NCBI GenBank assembly: GCA_017591395.1
Contig: WEDG01003233.1
Coordinates: forward strand, 1 to 64,000
Length of the DNA: 64,000 nt
From: Schistocephalus solidus
Lineage: Eukaryota > Platyhelminthes > Cestoda > Diphyllobothriidea > Diphyllobothriidae
Direction: 5' to 3'
Shown here in pieces: positions 1 through 13,200 of the stretch (position 1 is its first letter; the number at the start of each line of letters is the position of its first letter). The translations under genes and the position numbers were made by a program. The notes under the pieces are model-generated. The model ran no database searches, was not told where the DNA came from, and was given only the letters and a program-made list of their open reading frames with translations.

Positions 1-129
1 GCCGGAGAACAAATGAGATAAGTGGTTCCTCTGCGCAGTTGTGCAGGCAAACTCGAAGAAATCCTACGATCTCAGGGAGGAATCATGGCTCCAGATAATC
101 CGGAATGTGCAGCGCAGGCTACAACATAA

Positions 130-700
130 TTGCCTGTAGGAAAGAGGAAATAAGTCAAGCTTTTGCAATCTGTCCTAGCATGGTAAAGTCTTAAAACCGT
201 TGACTATCTCCGTTGCTCTGCGTTGTACCTGTTCGAGGAGGTCAACATCTTTCTTCATCCACGGTATACAGGCTGGTATTCCGTAATCTAAGTGCGGTCT
301 CACGAGGATGCCATAAACTTTTCCGAAGAGATCAGGGGGGAATATTTTTAACGCACGTCTGATCCAATGTAGTGTACATGTTGCCTTCTGGACTGCTTTC
401 TTACAGTGTTCTGAGGGCATCAAATTCGCAGTTGTCCACATGCCTAATGCAGTGCCATTAATAAAGTACTGGTGTTTCAGAGATACTTTTCGACCGGCGC
501 TTATGTGTTGGATCACGCACTTGGACACATTACACTCAGTTTGTCGATATTCGACTGTAACGCCTTTTGCGTCATTAGCGCAGCTCACTTAATTCCATGT
601 TTTTATGTCATCTGCGAACATGACAGCTTCACAAACTAGGTCATTGAGACAGGCTTTTATGATAGGAAGAATGACATTACTGGTAAATACAAGTGAGACT
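130..700 (-). mobile_element. LINE fragment: reverse transcriptase 3' half (CR1/jockey-like), degenerate
   Basis: Read on the minus strand, the segment carries an RT active-site block (FADDIKTW, near 600-625) followed by the connection and thumb region, with the typical sequence QRRATEIVNGFKTLPC near the low-coordinate end. The frame is broken by a stop just after FADDIKTWN and stops again after LPC, so this is a dead, internally deleted fragment. CR1/jockey-type non-LTR elements encode endonuclease plus RT and copy themselves by target-primed reverse transcription; here only RT remains. A minus-strand SINE abuts its high-coordinate side. The clade assignment is from motif memory. Confidence 0.7.
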
Positions 701-832
701 CGAATAACCCTCACCAGCTATCCATAACCGAAAAACAGGTGTTAGAACCTATGAGGCTCCAACCCACGAGCTGTGGATTATAAGTTCAGTGCCCTAACCA
801 GTGAGCTACGGGCTCGTTCGTTCAGTCCCAAG
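700..832 (-). mobile_element. tRNA-derived SINE, minus strand, decayed
   Basis: On the minus strand the copy starts GAGCCCGTAGCTCACTGG (A-box-like) and carries a degenerate B box (GGTTGGAGCC), then a body ending in a decayed form of the TGGCTGATGACGG tail seen in the other copies. It belongs to the same family as the copies near 13.2, 30.6, 32.9, 41.2 and 42.8 kb. It is not a functional tRNA gene because the acceptor stem does not close and SINE tail sequence follows. Confidence 0.65.
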
Positions 833-835
833 ACA

Positions 836-2329
836 CAAATGAACGGTGGACAAATTTTCAACCACGGAACTTTCCTTTTCATTGCATTTAACTGTTCACT
901 AAATTATGGTGGCACCTGTGTCCGGCACGCTGCCATAATGAATACCTACTGATCTTTAGGGATATTTTTCATATAAGCCACTGATATCTAATTCTCGTTC
1001 GGCAGTAGAACTAAAGTGTGGATACACATTACTAAATTGATCTAAGACTTGCTTAACGAACGTTTTTACAACCAGAAAAATGGATATAAAAGCAAAGGAC
1101 ACCGTTTAAAGTTCTCATATTCCTTTTTAGCTATTAACAGGGGGATGATGGGCGAGGATTTGCAGACTTTGAAAGTCAGTTTTCCAAAAAAATGTTGTTT
1201 GGTAAACGTAGTAAACTTCATTGAGTAAATTGTCATGGTTGATTTTCCAGCTCATTGTCAGGGTTTAATATATGGGCAAAAACAGAAAGCACTCCAAACT
1301 TGCTTTAAAAAATAGATAATCACTTGGTGTTTGTGCACATAAGTGGTCTCCGTGTTCGTAATACTGCATTGATTAGCTCTCGTTTCTTCCATTTTCCACT
1401 GAGATTTTTGTACACAAGATCTAACTTAATGTGCGGATTGAGGAAAAAATCATCGGAGAAAATGACTTCAAGAAAATATCGGTCTTTTTCAGAGGGTTAA
1501 ACTGCAACGATTCGAGTTTTTTCCCAGGTGAAGACGTGCCCCTTATCAAGAATGTTCATGGTCAATGGGAAGAAATTGTATTATCCTTTATCATAAGTTG
1601 ATGATTATGGATAATTTTCAGGACCAATTACTCCGTTTGACCACAATTTATTGCGCGAGATAGTCAAACGTCTCCGTAGGATTTACAAGCTGATTGCCAA
1701 AAGTGTTAAACGGTTTGTCAACCTGCAGAATACAGGGTTAAATATAATACCTGGAAACTGATGTTAAAAATCAAAGGAATTCAGCCCCTTGTGATTTTTC
1801 AGGCCGGATTAAAGAAATTGACAAGAACGACACGGGTGGATAGATATTAATTTGTGCAAAGATCTCTTCGTAAGCTCTTGAATATGAAGTTTTTAATGGC
1901 ATACATCCCCACATAAAGAGGAAAAGAGCTGAAAAATCGGTGTTCACTAGGCCCCGACAACAAAAGGAGAAGAAAATTAAGATTCCGATTTTTAAAATCC
2001 CTCAGGATCTGCAGCCAAGAAAAACTACCAGCCCGACAAGAAAGTAATAACTTCCCATTTTGCATATGTTAAAAGCTTCCACGTCCTGCTAAAAAACGAC
2101 ACTCTTAGCTCTGAATTTACGCGGGCTTGCTGGCCGTGTGGATCAGTCTAAATTGCCTGTCTTACGAATTCATGTGTCTATCATAGTTATTGTTTTTCTC
2201 AGACGCAAACGTATTAATAACCTCAAATTTTGTGTAAAGCGGCCTTCTTACTGTACGGTTTTAGGGACAATTTTCTTAACCTACCTAGGAAAAGAAAGAT
2301 TCTGAAGTCCTTCATTTCAGCAACCACCC
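836..2329. other. Upstream region of TFIIB gene, no gene recognised
   Basis: AT-rich sequence between the SINE and the proposed TFIIB start. Short open frames here show no recognisable domain. The TFIIB promoter and 5' UTR presumably lie in this stretch, but I could not identify a convincing core promoter. Confidence 0.4.
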
Positions 2330-2376
2330 ATGTTTTCTACCTCGAACTTGCACCCGCTCATTTTAAAGATACATTG
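2330..2376 (+). CDS. GTF2B: TFIIB exon 1 (proposed start exon)
   Basis: ATG at 2330 opens MFSTSNLHP, which resembles the short variable N-terminus of other TFIIBs. The donor TG|GTGGAG at 2376 leaves phase 2, matching the next exon. The 57-nt intron is a multiple of three, so read-through is also open. An upstream unseen exon cannot be excluded. Confidence 0.45.
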
Positions 2377-5300
2377 GTGGAGTGCCGCATTCAACAATGT
2401 AGCTTTGGGTTTTTTTAGTTCTTTATGTTGTAGGAGCAAATTAGAATGCAAATATCATCCTTATGCTGTGTTAATTGAAGATGCGCACGCGGGAGACATG
2501 GTCTGCTCATTATGCGGCTTAGTTGTTGCAGACAGGTAGGTGATAAACAAGGGATTTTTAAACCAAGACCCTTTTCGAAGGTTGTATTCTGCGAACCCTC
2601 TATAAAATTTTTGTTTCTTTTTCAAGAATTATTGATGTCGGATCGGAATGGCGGACGTTCTCGAATGATGCGAATGCCAAAGATAACTCCAGAGTTGGCG
2701 CAGCTGAGAATCCCCTTCTAGAAGGAAAAGACCTGTCTACAATGATAAGCCCTGCGTCCAGAACCGATTCACGGCATGTTGATGATCAAGGAAGACCTCT
2801 GTATCGAAATAGGAGGAATGTATCTGGGCCCGATAGAGCTCTCATTACCGCATTTAGAGAAATAAGCCAGATGGCCGAACGCCTGAACTTACCGAAGACA
2901 ATATCGGTTAGTTTCTAAGGAAGCTGCGTGAACTCACTCATTTTCGTTCTTTTTCTTGTTAGTCAACTCATTTAATTTCTGTCAATCAATACTATCTTTT
3001 TTAAAAGAGCCGCAAGGTTAAACTTATTTGTTTATGATCTTGAAACTTAACATTTTTAACCATTCTTTACCTCTTATGCCTTTTTGTTACTGGGTACCGG
3101 CTGTTTTTCCGAAAAAGTCCCGTATTCCGGAAACAGATCATCCGTTTATTTAGAATCATTTTTGTTTTACCATTTTGCATCACCTCGGTTTACCTAACAG
3201 AATATTTTTTTAGGACCGAGCAAATCTACTGTTTAAACAAGTCTATGAAACAAGAAACCTACGTGGCCGAAGTAACGATGCCGTCTCTACTGCATGTCTC
3301 TATATGGCCTGCCGGCAAGAGAAAGTCCCTCGAACATTCAAAGGTGTGTATACCACTTCGTACTGTTTGACTTTACGCTCCTTTGAACATCGCAGCTTTT
3401 TGTTCCCGGTAAAGAAGGATGCAATGGATCTTTAAATATGTTTTTGCAAATTTTGCGCCTAACCGAATGGTTTTGCATCTATTTATTTCGGTATGTTAAG
3501 AAACGATTTTACCAATTAGAATTCCGATTCATCCCATTGAGATAGTCATTTTTTAATGCATTTTTCACCACCGAGCAATCTAACTGATAACAAACTGTCA
3601 TATTACCGTTGCAGAGGTATGTGCAGTCTCCAAAGTCTCAAAAAAGGAAATTGGTAAAGTTTTCAAGAAGATTCTCAACATTCTCGAAACAAACGTTCAA
3701 GCCGTCTCAGTTGATGATTTTATGTCCCGCTTCTGTGCGAACCTGCATCTCAACATAACTGTACAGCAAGTGGCAAACGTCGTTGCCCGGCGCGCCTTGA
3801 ATCTAAACTTGGTGTCAGGCCGAAGCCCAGTATCCGTCGCCGCTGCTGCTATATACATGGCAGCATACGCCCTAGGTTGTCGCAAGGAAAAGCGAGGTGA
3901 GTAAATGATTTTATGCAACCATTTTATTCATTGAAATGTAGAAATGGGTGTCAAAGTCATACGCTGATTTAGTTTTTGGGCCATCGTGCTTGTGCCCAGT
4001 CTCATCGCCAGTCATGATATTAGATGCATGCCACCGTGTTACGATAGGTGCCGGAAACGCGGAGATTGATTTGGCATCGGTCCTCAATATGAATGAGTTC
4101 ACGCGTTGTTCCTACTCACCACCTAGTCACCTCGGCCTAACAAATGCCTATGGAAAGACCAAAATGCAAACCCCTTGGGTAACAGCATTTTTCAATACAC
4201 CATGGCTGACAAAACTTAACAGTCTGTCCTCAGGTGCCACACACGCTTGGTCCACACACACACACGGGGGATGATGACTCGAGTCCTAACGGAGCGATTG
4301 TCATAAAAACCACATTGAAAAGTCATTGCGGCCTGATTCTCAAGCCACTAGTCGGAAACTCCACATAAATGCGCACAAACATGAAAAAAAATGAAAGACG
4401 GATGGGAACCCGAAGATCGCCATTCGCGCAACTTCCACGAAAGTCCACTGACTCTCAAAGTCAACTCCAGGATCAAGATGCCAAAGCGGATGGCAAAACA
4501 TGTGGCTGCGCTCCAAGAAACACCAACCCCATGGCACCCGCACAATCACCAACGCCGTGTCAGTCAAAACTGCATTCTTCGATGCCACATATACGACTCA
4601 AGCTTTGGCACATGAAGTAAATGACGTACTTACAAGAAAACATTGGCCAAGGTGGACGCAATAAGACGTTCCGGGTCATCAGGGTGGTCTTGGCCACTAG
4701 CCCATCGGGGATGTGCAGCTGTTCAGCATAGATTGCATAAATATGATGTGGGATAAATCAGTGATTCTGAAGCGCCAGTAGATGCCCACTTTCAGCCTGT
4801 CAAAAGACCCAAGTGTACATCAATACCAACCTTAATTACTTATCCTTCTCTCCCCCTTGGAGGCGATCAGGACACTTCCACGCATGTTAAACAGAATGTG
4901 CCCGATTTTTGACTAAATTTCAGCTGCAGTCCAAACTCACGGTGCTCCGTGGTTTTGGCCAAGTCAAATCCATGAACCTGACTGTCCTACCCTCTACGGA
5001 CGAAAAAGAAACGGTGAAGGTGTGATAATCACAATGTCATCTCTGCTCACAGTATTTCTGGTTAAATCTCCGCTCAAGTGTAGAGAAAGGTTGCCATCCC
5101 AGACATAAGTCCCAACAACGCTGCAAGACCTGAAACAATATACTCTCGCTCCTCTGTGCCTGGCTCTTTCAGTATAGTCAAACTGAAGATTTTTTAGCTT
5201 CTCTTGGTGCGCACGATTATCCCGCGCTCCTTCAGAATGATCAACATTCATCCGATACTGAATTCCGGGAAGCATCCCGAAAGACTCGTGGGCCATCATT

Positions 5301-6386
5301 TGAACATTATTATTCTAACAGTGTGCGTGCTAATATAAAAAATTTCTACCAATCTTTTGTGATTTCACCTGGAGGAAATCAACCTGCTTATACAGAGTCG
5401 TCCTAATAAGAGTACTACGGCTCGCCAACATATACTCAAGATCTATTAAGGAGCTTTTCTGGAAGAGACCGTTGAACTGTAGTACCTATGCTACTGACCT
5501 TTTCCAAGGCCTGCATCAGTCTGACAAGACGCGCTTCACTCTTCCAAAACAGTCCCGGACCTCCATCAGGACTAGTTTTCTTCGCCTTCAATGGAAGCCC
5601 ATGTAGGAAGGCAATCTTTAAACATTGTTTTGCACGAAACTGTTCTTGTCGTTCCCGTTATGCGACGATGTAACAAGGCGCACAACAGAAGCCACCTCTA
5701 CCGGCCATGTTGCAACCGGGATAGATCTGCGATCGCTGGGCAGTATCCTTCAGTTCAACAACAAGAATACTCTCCAAACTTACGAGTTAATTTGCCGGTT
5801 TTCGTCTGTGTGCAACACCGAGGGAGAAGGCAGTACAGCCCTATCGACCGTTCTCTACCCTCCGCCTCAAAGAGTCTCATTCTGTCAGGTTTGTTGTGTC
5901 AGACCCGAGTACTACAACTCATGGTAAGGTCGAATAAGCATTTCAGTCGCTTTAAGGTGGTTCTAGTGTTCAATTTTAAATGCATACATATCCTGTAGGA
6001 AATATGTGTAGTCTTTACATTTTTTGGGCACTTTGTCACTGCCGTCCTTATGGATTCTCGACAACTCTGACTCGTGACAATTGTCCCCTCCTGTCCCACT
6101 TGGCGCAATCGAACGCAAAATTTCTCGCAAAAATGCTTAAAGGTTTTGTGTGCCTGCAAATAGCAGTTTACGACTACAGCCACCCCCTTAAACTGTTAGT
6201 CTGTGTAATTTTCATTCATAAGGGTTTTTAAAGGGTTGTAAATTTCTGATTTCAGAAATTGGAGAGGTGGCTGGCTGTGCAGAGGCTACAATCACTTGCA
6301 CCTACCGTGCCATGCACGCACGTGCATCGGAGCTCTTTCCTGACGATGTGCGTCTGGCCGTTCGGCCTGAACAATTTCAACTCTAG
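2330..6386 (+). CDS. GTF2B: General transcription factor IIB (TFIIB), six-exon gene
   Basis: TFIIB bridges TBP on the promoter and RNA polymerase II in the nucleus, helping to choose the start site. Proposed exons are 2330-2376, 2434-2535, 2627-2906, 3214-3343, 3615-3896 and 6256-6386. Phases join exactly and give 972 nt, about 323 residues against about 316 in human. The zinc ribbon shows C-x2-H (CKYHP) and C-x2-C (CSLCG) in exon 2. The B-reader/linker ([12 protein letters not shown]) is in exon 3. The first cyclin fold spans exons 3-5 ([32 protein letters not shown]), and the second covers exon 5 onward ([24 protein letters not shown]). The C-terminus is PEQFQL then TAG. Introns 2-5 have GT-AG ends. 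The first exon is the weakest part; an unspliced read from the same ATG is also open. No second copy is seen. The gene is convergent with UPF2. Confidence 0.93.
2434..2535 (+). CDS. GTF2B: TFIIB exon 2, zinc ribbon
   Basis: Acceptor TTGTAG and donor AG|GTAGGT bound the exon. It encodes the zinc-binding ribbon with ligands in CKYH and CSLC, followed by GLVVADR, the segment that docks on the polymerase dock domain in characterised TFIIBs. Confidence 0.93.
2627..2906 (+). CDS. GTF2B: TFIIB exon 3, B-reader/linker and start of first cyclin repeat
   Basis: Acceptor TTTTTCAAG; donor TCG|GTTAGT. It encodes [14 protein letters not shown] and later [12 protein letters not shown], then the start of cyclin repeat 1 ([19 protein letters not shown]). 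It has 280 nt and exits in phase 0. Confidence 0.93.
3214..3343 (+). CDS. GTF2B: TFIIB exon 4, first cyclin repeat
   Basis: Acceptor TTTTTTTAG; donor AAAG|GTGTGT. It encodes [12 protein letters not shown] through [17 protein letters not shown], a highly conserved stretch of cyclin fold 1. Confidence 0.94.
3615..3896 (+). CDS. GTF2B: TFIIB exon 5, end of first and most of second cyclin repeat
   Basis: Acceptor GTTGCAG; donor GAG|GTGAGT after CRKEKR. It contains [18 protein letters not shown] and [18 protein letters not shown], the hallmark helices around the repeat 1/2 boundary. Confidence 0.95.
3897..6255 (+). other. TFIIB intron 5, 2.36 kb, no recognised insert
   Basis: The intron runs from the GTGAGT donor at 3897 to the acceptor at 6255. 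It contains a short CA run near 4250-4265. I recognise no protein-coding mobile element or RNA gene in it. Confidence 0.6.
6256..6386 (+). CDS. GTF2B: TFIIB exon 6, C-terminus with stop
   Basis: Acceptor GATTTCAG. It encodes [13 protein letters not shown] and continues to PEQFQL, ending at TAG 6384-6386. The helix-turn-helix region that contacts the BRE in characterised TFIIBs maps here. No clear AATAAA is visible in the next few hundred bases. Confidence 0.93.
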
Positions 6387-9300
6387 TACCACTGTTCACC
6401 CCGATCGGAGGAGCACACCGAACATGAAGAGGCGCGACAGGATGTACTTGACATATCCCAGGCGATGAAATTTGGAACTCTATATGATAAGACTCAAATC
6501 TTTTCCAAATTTTGTTTTTTTGTGTCTGACTTTGTTTCAAAATGGGCTACGCCGTTGTCACGTTAAGCCGCGACGGGGCAACACGGACCTATGTTGGGGG
6601 CCACATTGACCAATGGCGTGCGTTTTTAAGGGTACGCTAAGACGGCGTAAGACATTCATTGCGTGCGTACATGTTAGATGGCGACTAAAGCTACGTCGGT
6701 CACCACAGCCACATTACCATTGGGCTGTGAGACCACTGGCGCATCTGAAAAGTAAACGCGCTGCCGATATTGTTGTGGGTTCAACCCACAACGGAAATCA
6801 GCACATTCTTTACCATAAGAGACATACAGTAATTCATACCTGTCGCAGCGCGCTAACAGACGGCTTGGAAGGCTACCCGGTGATATTAACCAGTCAGACT
6901 GATGGTATTCACGGCACCTCCACGGCTCATTGCGATGCCAGACCGCGACGATCTCAAGTCACACCAGCCACCTAGTCCCACTTCCAATCATTTAGACCTA
7001 GAGATGTCACTGTTATGTGAGCGTAAGTTCGATCGCACCTGATCAAAACACAGAATTCCTCGTTATAAACAGTCAAACTAACTTTAGGACTATACCGACG
7101 CGCGTTAAGGTCGTATTTTAAAAGGTTGTCATGTGACACGATATCTCACTTGTTCAGGGCTAATGGTCAGGTTAAAGTTAACCTCATAACATGGACCTTT
7201 TGGTATTATTAAGTGATATGCCATGCCTGGCTGAAAATTGGTGTATGAGCGTGGATTTGTGTGTGTGCAGTAAGCTCAGGCCAGCTATTTAACCTTGTCG
7301 GTTTTTTCTCTCACATCTAATCGTACTGTTGAAAGGTAGTTTATGGGAAGAGAGATTGAGGTTGGTGCGAGGACGATATGGTTCACTGTAAACAGATTCC
7401 CGCGCAGGTTGTTGTTAGGCCGACGGCAACGGTCTAAGTATCATGTGCCGGACTGAGGAAGCACTTTGATAACAAAACTAACTGTGATCAATGGCACTTC
7501 TTAGCGCCAATAGCACCAGTGAAATTTGGCGTGCAAAGACGATGGCAAAGTAGGGATATTAGCTGACGTATGTCTGACAGCAGCTGTTTACGAGCCCACT
7601 TGCTCGAACGGTTAGTTACCACTATCCCCTAAACGAAGGGGTTATTAAAGGATTATAACTTTATCGCTGTCATCAGTCGAACTATCATGAGCCGGACTGA
7701 GCGCAAAGTCAAATCACCTGCTGACTGACTCGCGGCGCTTGGTGCAGTAACCCAATAGCGCCTAGTTCCATTAGAGCTCTGCCAGTGGTTTCGTGGACCG
7801 CTCAGCCGACAAATCATCATTAATAGAAAAGACAAAAGTGAGACCGGATCCCCGCTGGGGACCACAGTTCCGCCTTTCCCCCGACCGTTTTACCCGAGGG
7901 TGGGGGCGGCTGGATTTTATTCAAAGTACACAAACGACCCTGACGCAGGAAGAATGGAGGGGGCGGGGCGAGGACGTTTAAAGAGGGGGAAGGATTCGAT
8001 AAGAATAGATGGCGCACGAGAAAACAAGAGTATACACATGCTGCGGGTTACGTGGGCGTACTCTCAAAAGATCACGACACGTGGAACCAACAGATCATAA
8101 ACAACTGGGTCGTCTAGCCTCCAAAGCACCAAATGCGACTGACTTTCAGTCCAAAAATGCGTTAAAAGTGGATTTAATGGGAAAGAACAGGAGGGGGCGG
8201 GAACGAAAGAAGAAGCCGGATTTGGAATGATTCCGAGGAGGCGAGGAGGGAGATTGGTCACCGAGCCGAGTCCGGCGCGCACGCATTGAGGTCTCGCTGC
8301 GTTACTGTGAAAGAAACTGAACCGGCCGCCCTCGCCTTTCGGGTGTAGATTTTGTTGCGCTGCATCAGGAGGTTATCTTTGGCACACGCTCGAGGGCACC
8401 AAATGCACTTCGTCGTTCGCGAAACAATACGGGAGACAGAAAATTGAATCGCACTCTCAGTCATACGAGCCTACTGTCCGTTCAGCGGCGCAGATTTCGA
8501 TTGACTGAGAAGGGAGGTGGGTTGATCGAGGCGCTGAGTGATGAAAAATAAAAGGGGAGTGAGGGCGGGGGAAGTGCTGGAGAGTTGAGTTGTGTGAAGG
8601 CTGCCGGGAACGTGTACTAGCGTCTACCAATCGCTACTCGATAAAAATTAATAGTACAGGCAGGGACACCAAAGTGGGCGAGATTCGCCAAAATGATATG
8701 GACTCGGGGACAGAGAGCTGCTCGACAATCAATCGGCTTAAACCTGGAGCGATGCGCCTGTAGTTAAGGTGTCAATAACCGACAATGGCAAATGAGCAAG
8801 AAATGGGTATTTCATTGTGTCGGCCTTTGTCAGTAAACTTCGAAAATTGGGGTCATAGGGCGTGGGCCACGTATGTACAACGTCAACCCCACTTCGTAGT
8901 GCATGTTTATATGGTCGTAGCATGTGCACTTGGTTTCAAAGTTTGGGGCAGTGCTTCAGGCGATTATTCTATTAACCCCACATTGGAGCTGGGCAAGGGG
9001 AGAGCGTTTTTCAAATTAGCCCTCATTTCCGCTCTCGTATAAACCTATATGTTAACGCAGAATCCCGACTATTTTACTTCCACATTAATTGATAGCGCCA
9101 TAAAGGCGACAAACAGTTAGCAAGTTCGACGAGGAACATGGGAGTTTGCACTGGTAATTGAAATCCACAAGCAAGAGCGATGCACTTTTGTCTTCCTTGC
9201 ACCTTATCGTTTGGAATTTTTTTCCGACAAATGTTTCATTTGTTAACATAAGGCTCTTCCAATCAGTCAAAGGATGTGGTTGAAAGAAACCTCCATAAAA

Positions 9301-10165
9301 TATTTCAGGCAGCAACTACTGAATTTTATGCAGACCAACACTTGGATAAATATTCTATGCGTTCAAGATGCTTCTAGGGTTTGACGACTGGAGTTACACC
9401 AGTAACGACCGATTGTGAGACATGAGCAAGTCGCACGGATAGAAACAGTTGAACCGTGCGCCTGCCAACTCCGAACGCGGTGCTCTCTACAGTTGAAATG
9501 CGATCAACGCGCTTCCTAGCACTGCAAGTAATCCACACTCCTGCACAGGGTAAAACTTGCTTCTCAGGCTAACATGGTTTTGAATAATACTAGGAGACAT
9601 GCTTGCAAAATATAACTGTTAAAAGGGAAGAACCGCAGTTGGGTGGGCTTGTTTATAATGAACCGAAGAAAAAACCACCCGATTCGTCAAAGGCAAAAAG
9701 TCAATACAATTCCATAGAGGCCAACCCTAGACGGAACATTGTGGAGGGCTTTGTTTTCACCTAACAGTAATCGAATAAATATAAAACTGGATAAGCCAAT
9801 CAGAGCACGTGCATCTCCCACATGCCAGGATTCCAAGGTCTGCCCACGACCAATCAACAGCAAACCTTGATAAAAATTCGATAGTGGAACTAAGACTCGC
9901 ACCTTAACGCTATCAGGATGCTGCGAAAATCCTGACGCCTTTATGGGTTCATAGCTAGGCCATTTTACGGACTGCAGCATCATACAAACAGCACAAAGCT
10001 ATTTAAGACTAACACACTCAACGATTGCCAGGTACGTTATAGGTATTCTACGACCAATTATTTGACCGTGAGCAACCACAATGTTTAATCTGACTTAGCC
10101 ACCGGCACACAGGCCCTAAAGTCACGAGTCGAGAGGAACGTAGCATTCGTCATATCGTTTAAAAC
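6387..10165. other. Convergent intergenic region between TFIIB and UPF2
   Basis: This 3.8 kb separates the two stop codons and must hold both 3' UTRs. Part is unusually G-rich on the plus strand (about 7880-8620, with several GGGGGCGG-type runs). The open frames, including one at 6613-6975, show no recognisable domain. I assign no gene here. Confidence 0.5.
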
Positions 10166-10293
10166 CTACCTGGATGTGCCGAAAACGGCATCAGCGTCCG
10201 GAGCACCCTTGGGATGGCTGTACTTCACTCCTCTATCTCGGTTCACGTTTGTCGGCACCTGATGGGCCAGGACGGCGTCGGAGCCCCAGTGAC
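10166..10293 (-). CDS. UPF2: UPF2 exon 21, C-terminus with stop
   Basis: Acceptor CTTTCAG. It encodes NVNRDRGVKYSHPKGAPDAD and ends AVFGTSR with TAG at 10166-10168. The TAG sits inside a possible donor (CAG|GTAGGT), but family length and homology favour a true stop. Confidence 0.92.
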
Positions 10294-13200
10294 CTGAAAG
10301 GGTCAAAGACAGGGTCAGCCTGGGAAAGAGAAGTCAACAGCAGTCCACCCGAAAGTCCGTTTTACACGTGGGCCAACTCACCGTACTCCAACTCGTCAGC
10401 TGCCTTCTGGGCTTCGTGCATCTCCAGAACCAGCTTCTTCATGCGTGCCTTCTCCGCGCGTTCAGCCGCCTCCATTTGGATGAAGCGAGCAGCAAACTGT
10501 ACGTCCTCGGGCACTGCGAGGGGAATGACATGTGGTCGATTGCCCTTGCGAACGACGAGGTTGAATGGCACGGTGCCCTGAAAATGGGGGGTTGCAGTAT
10601 GGGATAATCATCAAGGATTGCTGGCGTGGACTTTGCAAGTGCACAGTAGGTGGTGATGGAAATGTATCCGGAGAAGGAAAATAAACATTGCAGATTGAAG
10701 TGCATTCGTTGAACGTGAATGTTGTTTCTTGACTAGCAAAAACATGCTTAAAGCGCTGATACGAGGAAAGTCAGTGCCAGTCAACAGGCATGTCCTAATG
10801 AGAGGTCGAGATATGAGTGATTTAATATTCGATCCAGAGATGAAATCCCTAAACGCAACTCATATTCAGCTTCAAAAGAAGAAAATGAAGATTTTTCTGC
10901 AGCGCTGTTAGCATCAGCAACAGTGGAATCAACACGAGGTACCAGGAAAGCACGATTTCCAACTTATAGAATACCCGGCATCCATGTTAAAAATGCACGG
11001 CGTCACTTTTCTTCTCAGCAGTGACTTTACTGCAGTCCGACCGACTGCAACGTATGCACATAAGGCGCATTCAGACGTCCACAACCATCCACGCCAAACG
11101 TGAAGCCATACATGTAGCTGACACTACCGTTTCTCCCTCGCTCTCTTTCTCTCGGACGTAAATTAACACAGCCAGTACACACTCTGGTGGGATTCGCTTG
11201 TGTGGCCCTCCTCGGCAGGACATTGGAAGAGCAAAGGTCGACAATACAGGTGGTTTCGCGCTTAATTCCAGGGACATCATGCTCAGAGTAAGGTTAGGAT
11301 TAGTATTAGGGTTCAGGCTAAGGGTTGGGGTAGGGCTCAGAAATATTTCCACTTAGTTGAATTTAGCGCAGGGGAGCCTGTATTACGTGGAGAGTTCGCT
11401 TATTCCAGGGCGGGTGGGAGGGAGGGCGGCGCATAAGCCATTCCGACCCCACGCTCCGGCCTCGTCAGCGGCCCTGTGCCGCTCTGAGTGCACCCAATAC
11501 AATCGCATTCAGTCGTCTTTTTTTATAAAAGTCCTCAATCTGGATAAATATGCCAAGAAGGCCCATCATCCTGGCAGGTTGTAATCTTGCTCGACACTAT
11601 GCTGTCCGTTCACCAGGCTGCTAGTGGCAGCGTGCTTATTACGGTTACTGCCAAAGCTAGCGAAATCGACGAGAAGGCCACCCATAAGACTCTGTTCGCG
11701 AACTGTTTGAAGTCGGGACCACGGAAAATAATCCCATCTATTGGGAACTGCCTCCTACCTACCGCTCACTGCCGTCTCAACGGCAGATGACGAGACCCCA
11801 TTTTCGGTCACCGTTGCCTTAGTGCTGCTCTTTCCTTTTTTGCTCTCATCCTTCGGGTTAGTTACCCACAGGGGAAACTCAATTCTGCTTCCCCACAACA
11901 CAATAATTGCCCAGACTGAAAACTCTACCTTGTTCTCCCGGATCTCTGACTGAATACCGGTTGGTTGCTCCTTGGGGCTGTTGGAACCCAAATGAGCGAG
12001 AAGAGTCTCAGTGTGTTGAGCACTGACAGTCTGTGGATTTGGGGGCACTTGTGGTTTTGCTCTGGAGGCGGTTAGGTTGAGGATGTCGAGATCAGGCAAA
12101 AGACTGCGCGGTGCCATGCCCAGACCCTCTGAGGGGGCAGCACTCGCGGCGCCGCCACCGGGGACTACGGCAGAAACGTTGGAAGCCGAGAGCATGGCCT
12201 CGGCGGCCATCTTCTCAAAAGCGGCAACAAACTCCGAATCCTCGGGACAGTCAATGAATTTGGGCTTCAAACCGCGGCGCACCAGTTCATCCTCACTGGA
12301 GTCAGCTGCGGTCGCTTCCTCTTCGCCCTCCTCCTCCTCATCCTCCTCGTCTTCTTCAGCTTCATCATCCTCGTCGTCCTCCTCGACAGCTTCTTCATCC
12401 TCGTCCTCGTCTCCTCCCGATTCGCTGGCTCCGGAGTCATAGGCACGCTCGCGACTCTGCAAGCAGTTGCCAAACATGGTATAGAGATTACCATATGAAT
12501 TCATGAAAGATGCTTTGACACCACGCTTGCTGGAAGCCTCAAGTTACAGGCTGGGGCAATAGCACTTCGCTTACTTATGGGCTGGAACCCTTAGGGGTGG
12601 CATGTATCAAAAAGCTATCAGTAATCGAGGGACTTACAATTGGAAATACAGGAGGAAGGTAGGGTTGTCTTGTATGGCCGCATAAACAGGACACGAGAAC
12701 CGCCCGCAACGCATGGGCTTTGCGCCAAAATTAAGGGGAAATTAGAGTAAGTAGTTAGGTGAAGTTTAGGATAGGAGTAGGTTTAAGATTGGGGTTAGGG
12801 TCAGGAGTATGGTAAGGGTTTGTGTTAACTGAAGGATTTAGGCTTAGGGCAGGACAAAGATTAAGATAACTGGCAAAAATTTACTTTTAGGGTTAAGACA
12901 TGGGAATATTTACCCTTTCTGAAATTAATTGCAAGACCACATATTTTAAATGAGCGGTTCGCTTGTCGTTCCCGTGTCCGGTTTAGGTGGCTATACAGGA
13001 CAACCATACCACAGAGGGCAAAATTTAATGACCATTTTGGTATTTTTTCGTAGCCAACCAGCTGCCATACCCCAACCCCTGCTACATAACCAGAAGGGGA
13101 GGAGGGTTAACCCCGAACCCTATGTGGTTCGCAACCTGATCCGCGAGTGCCACTCGATCAAAATTAATATTGCCGAGTACAAACGACTGGACAACGGGCC

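Noticed and set aside
6613..6975. 120-codon plus-strand ORF downstream of TFIIB
   Set aside because: No recognisable motif, no splice partners, and composition like the surrounding intergenic DNA.
12077..12442. Ser-rich plus-strand ORF
   Set aside because: Antisense shadow of the acidic tract of UPF2 exon 19.
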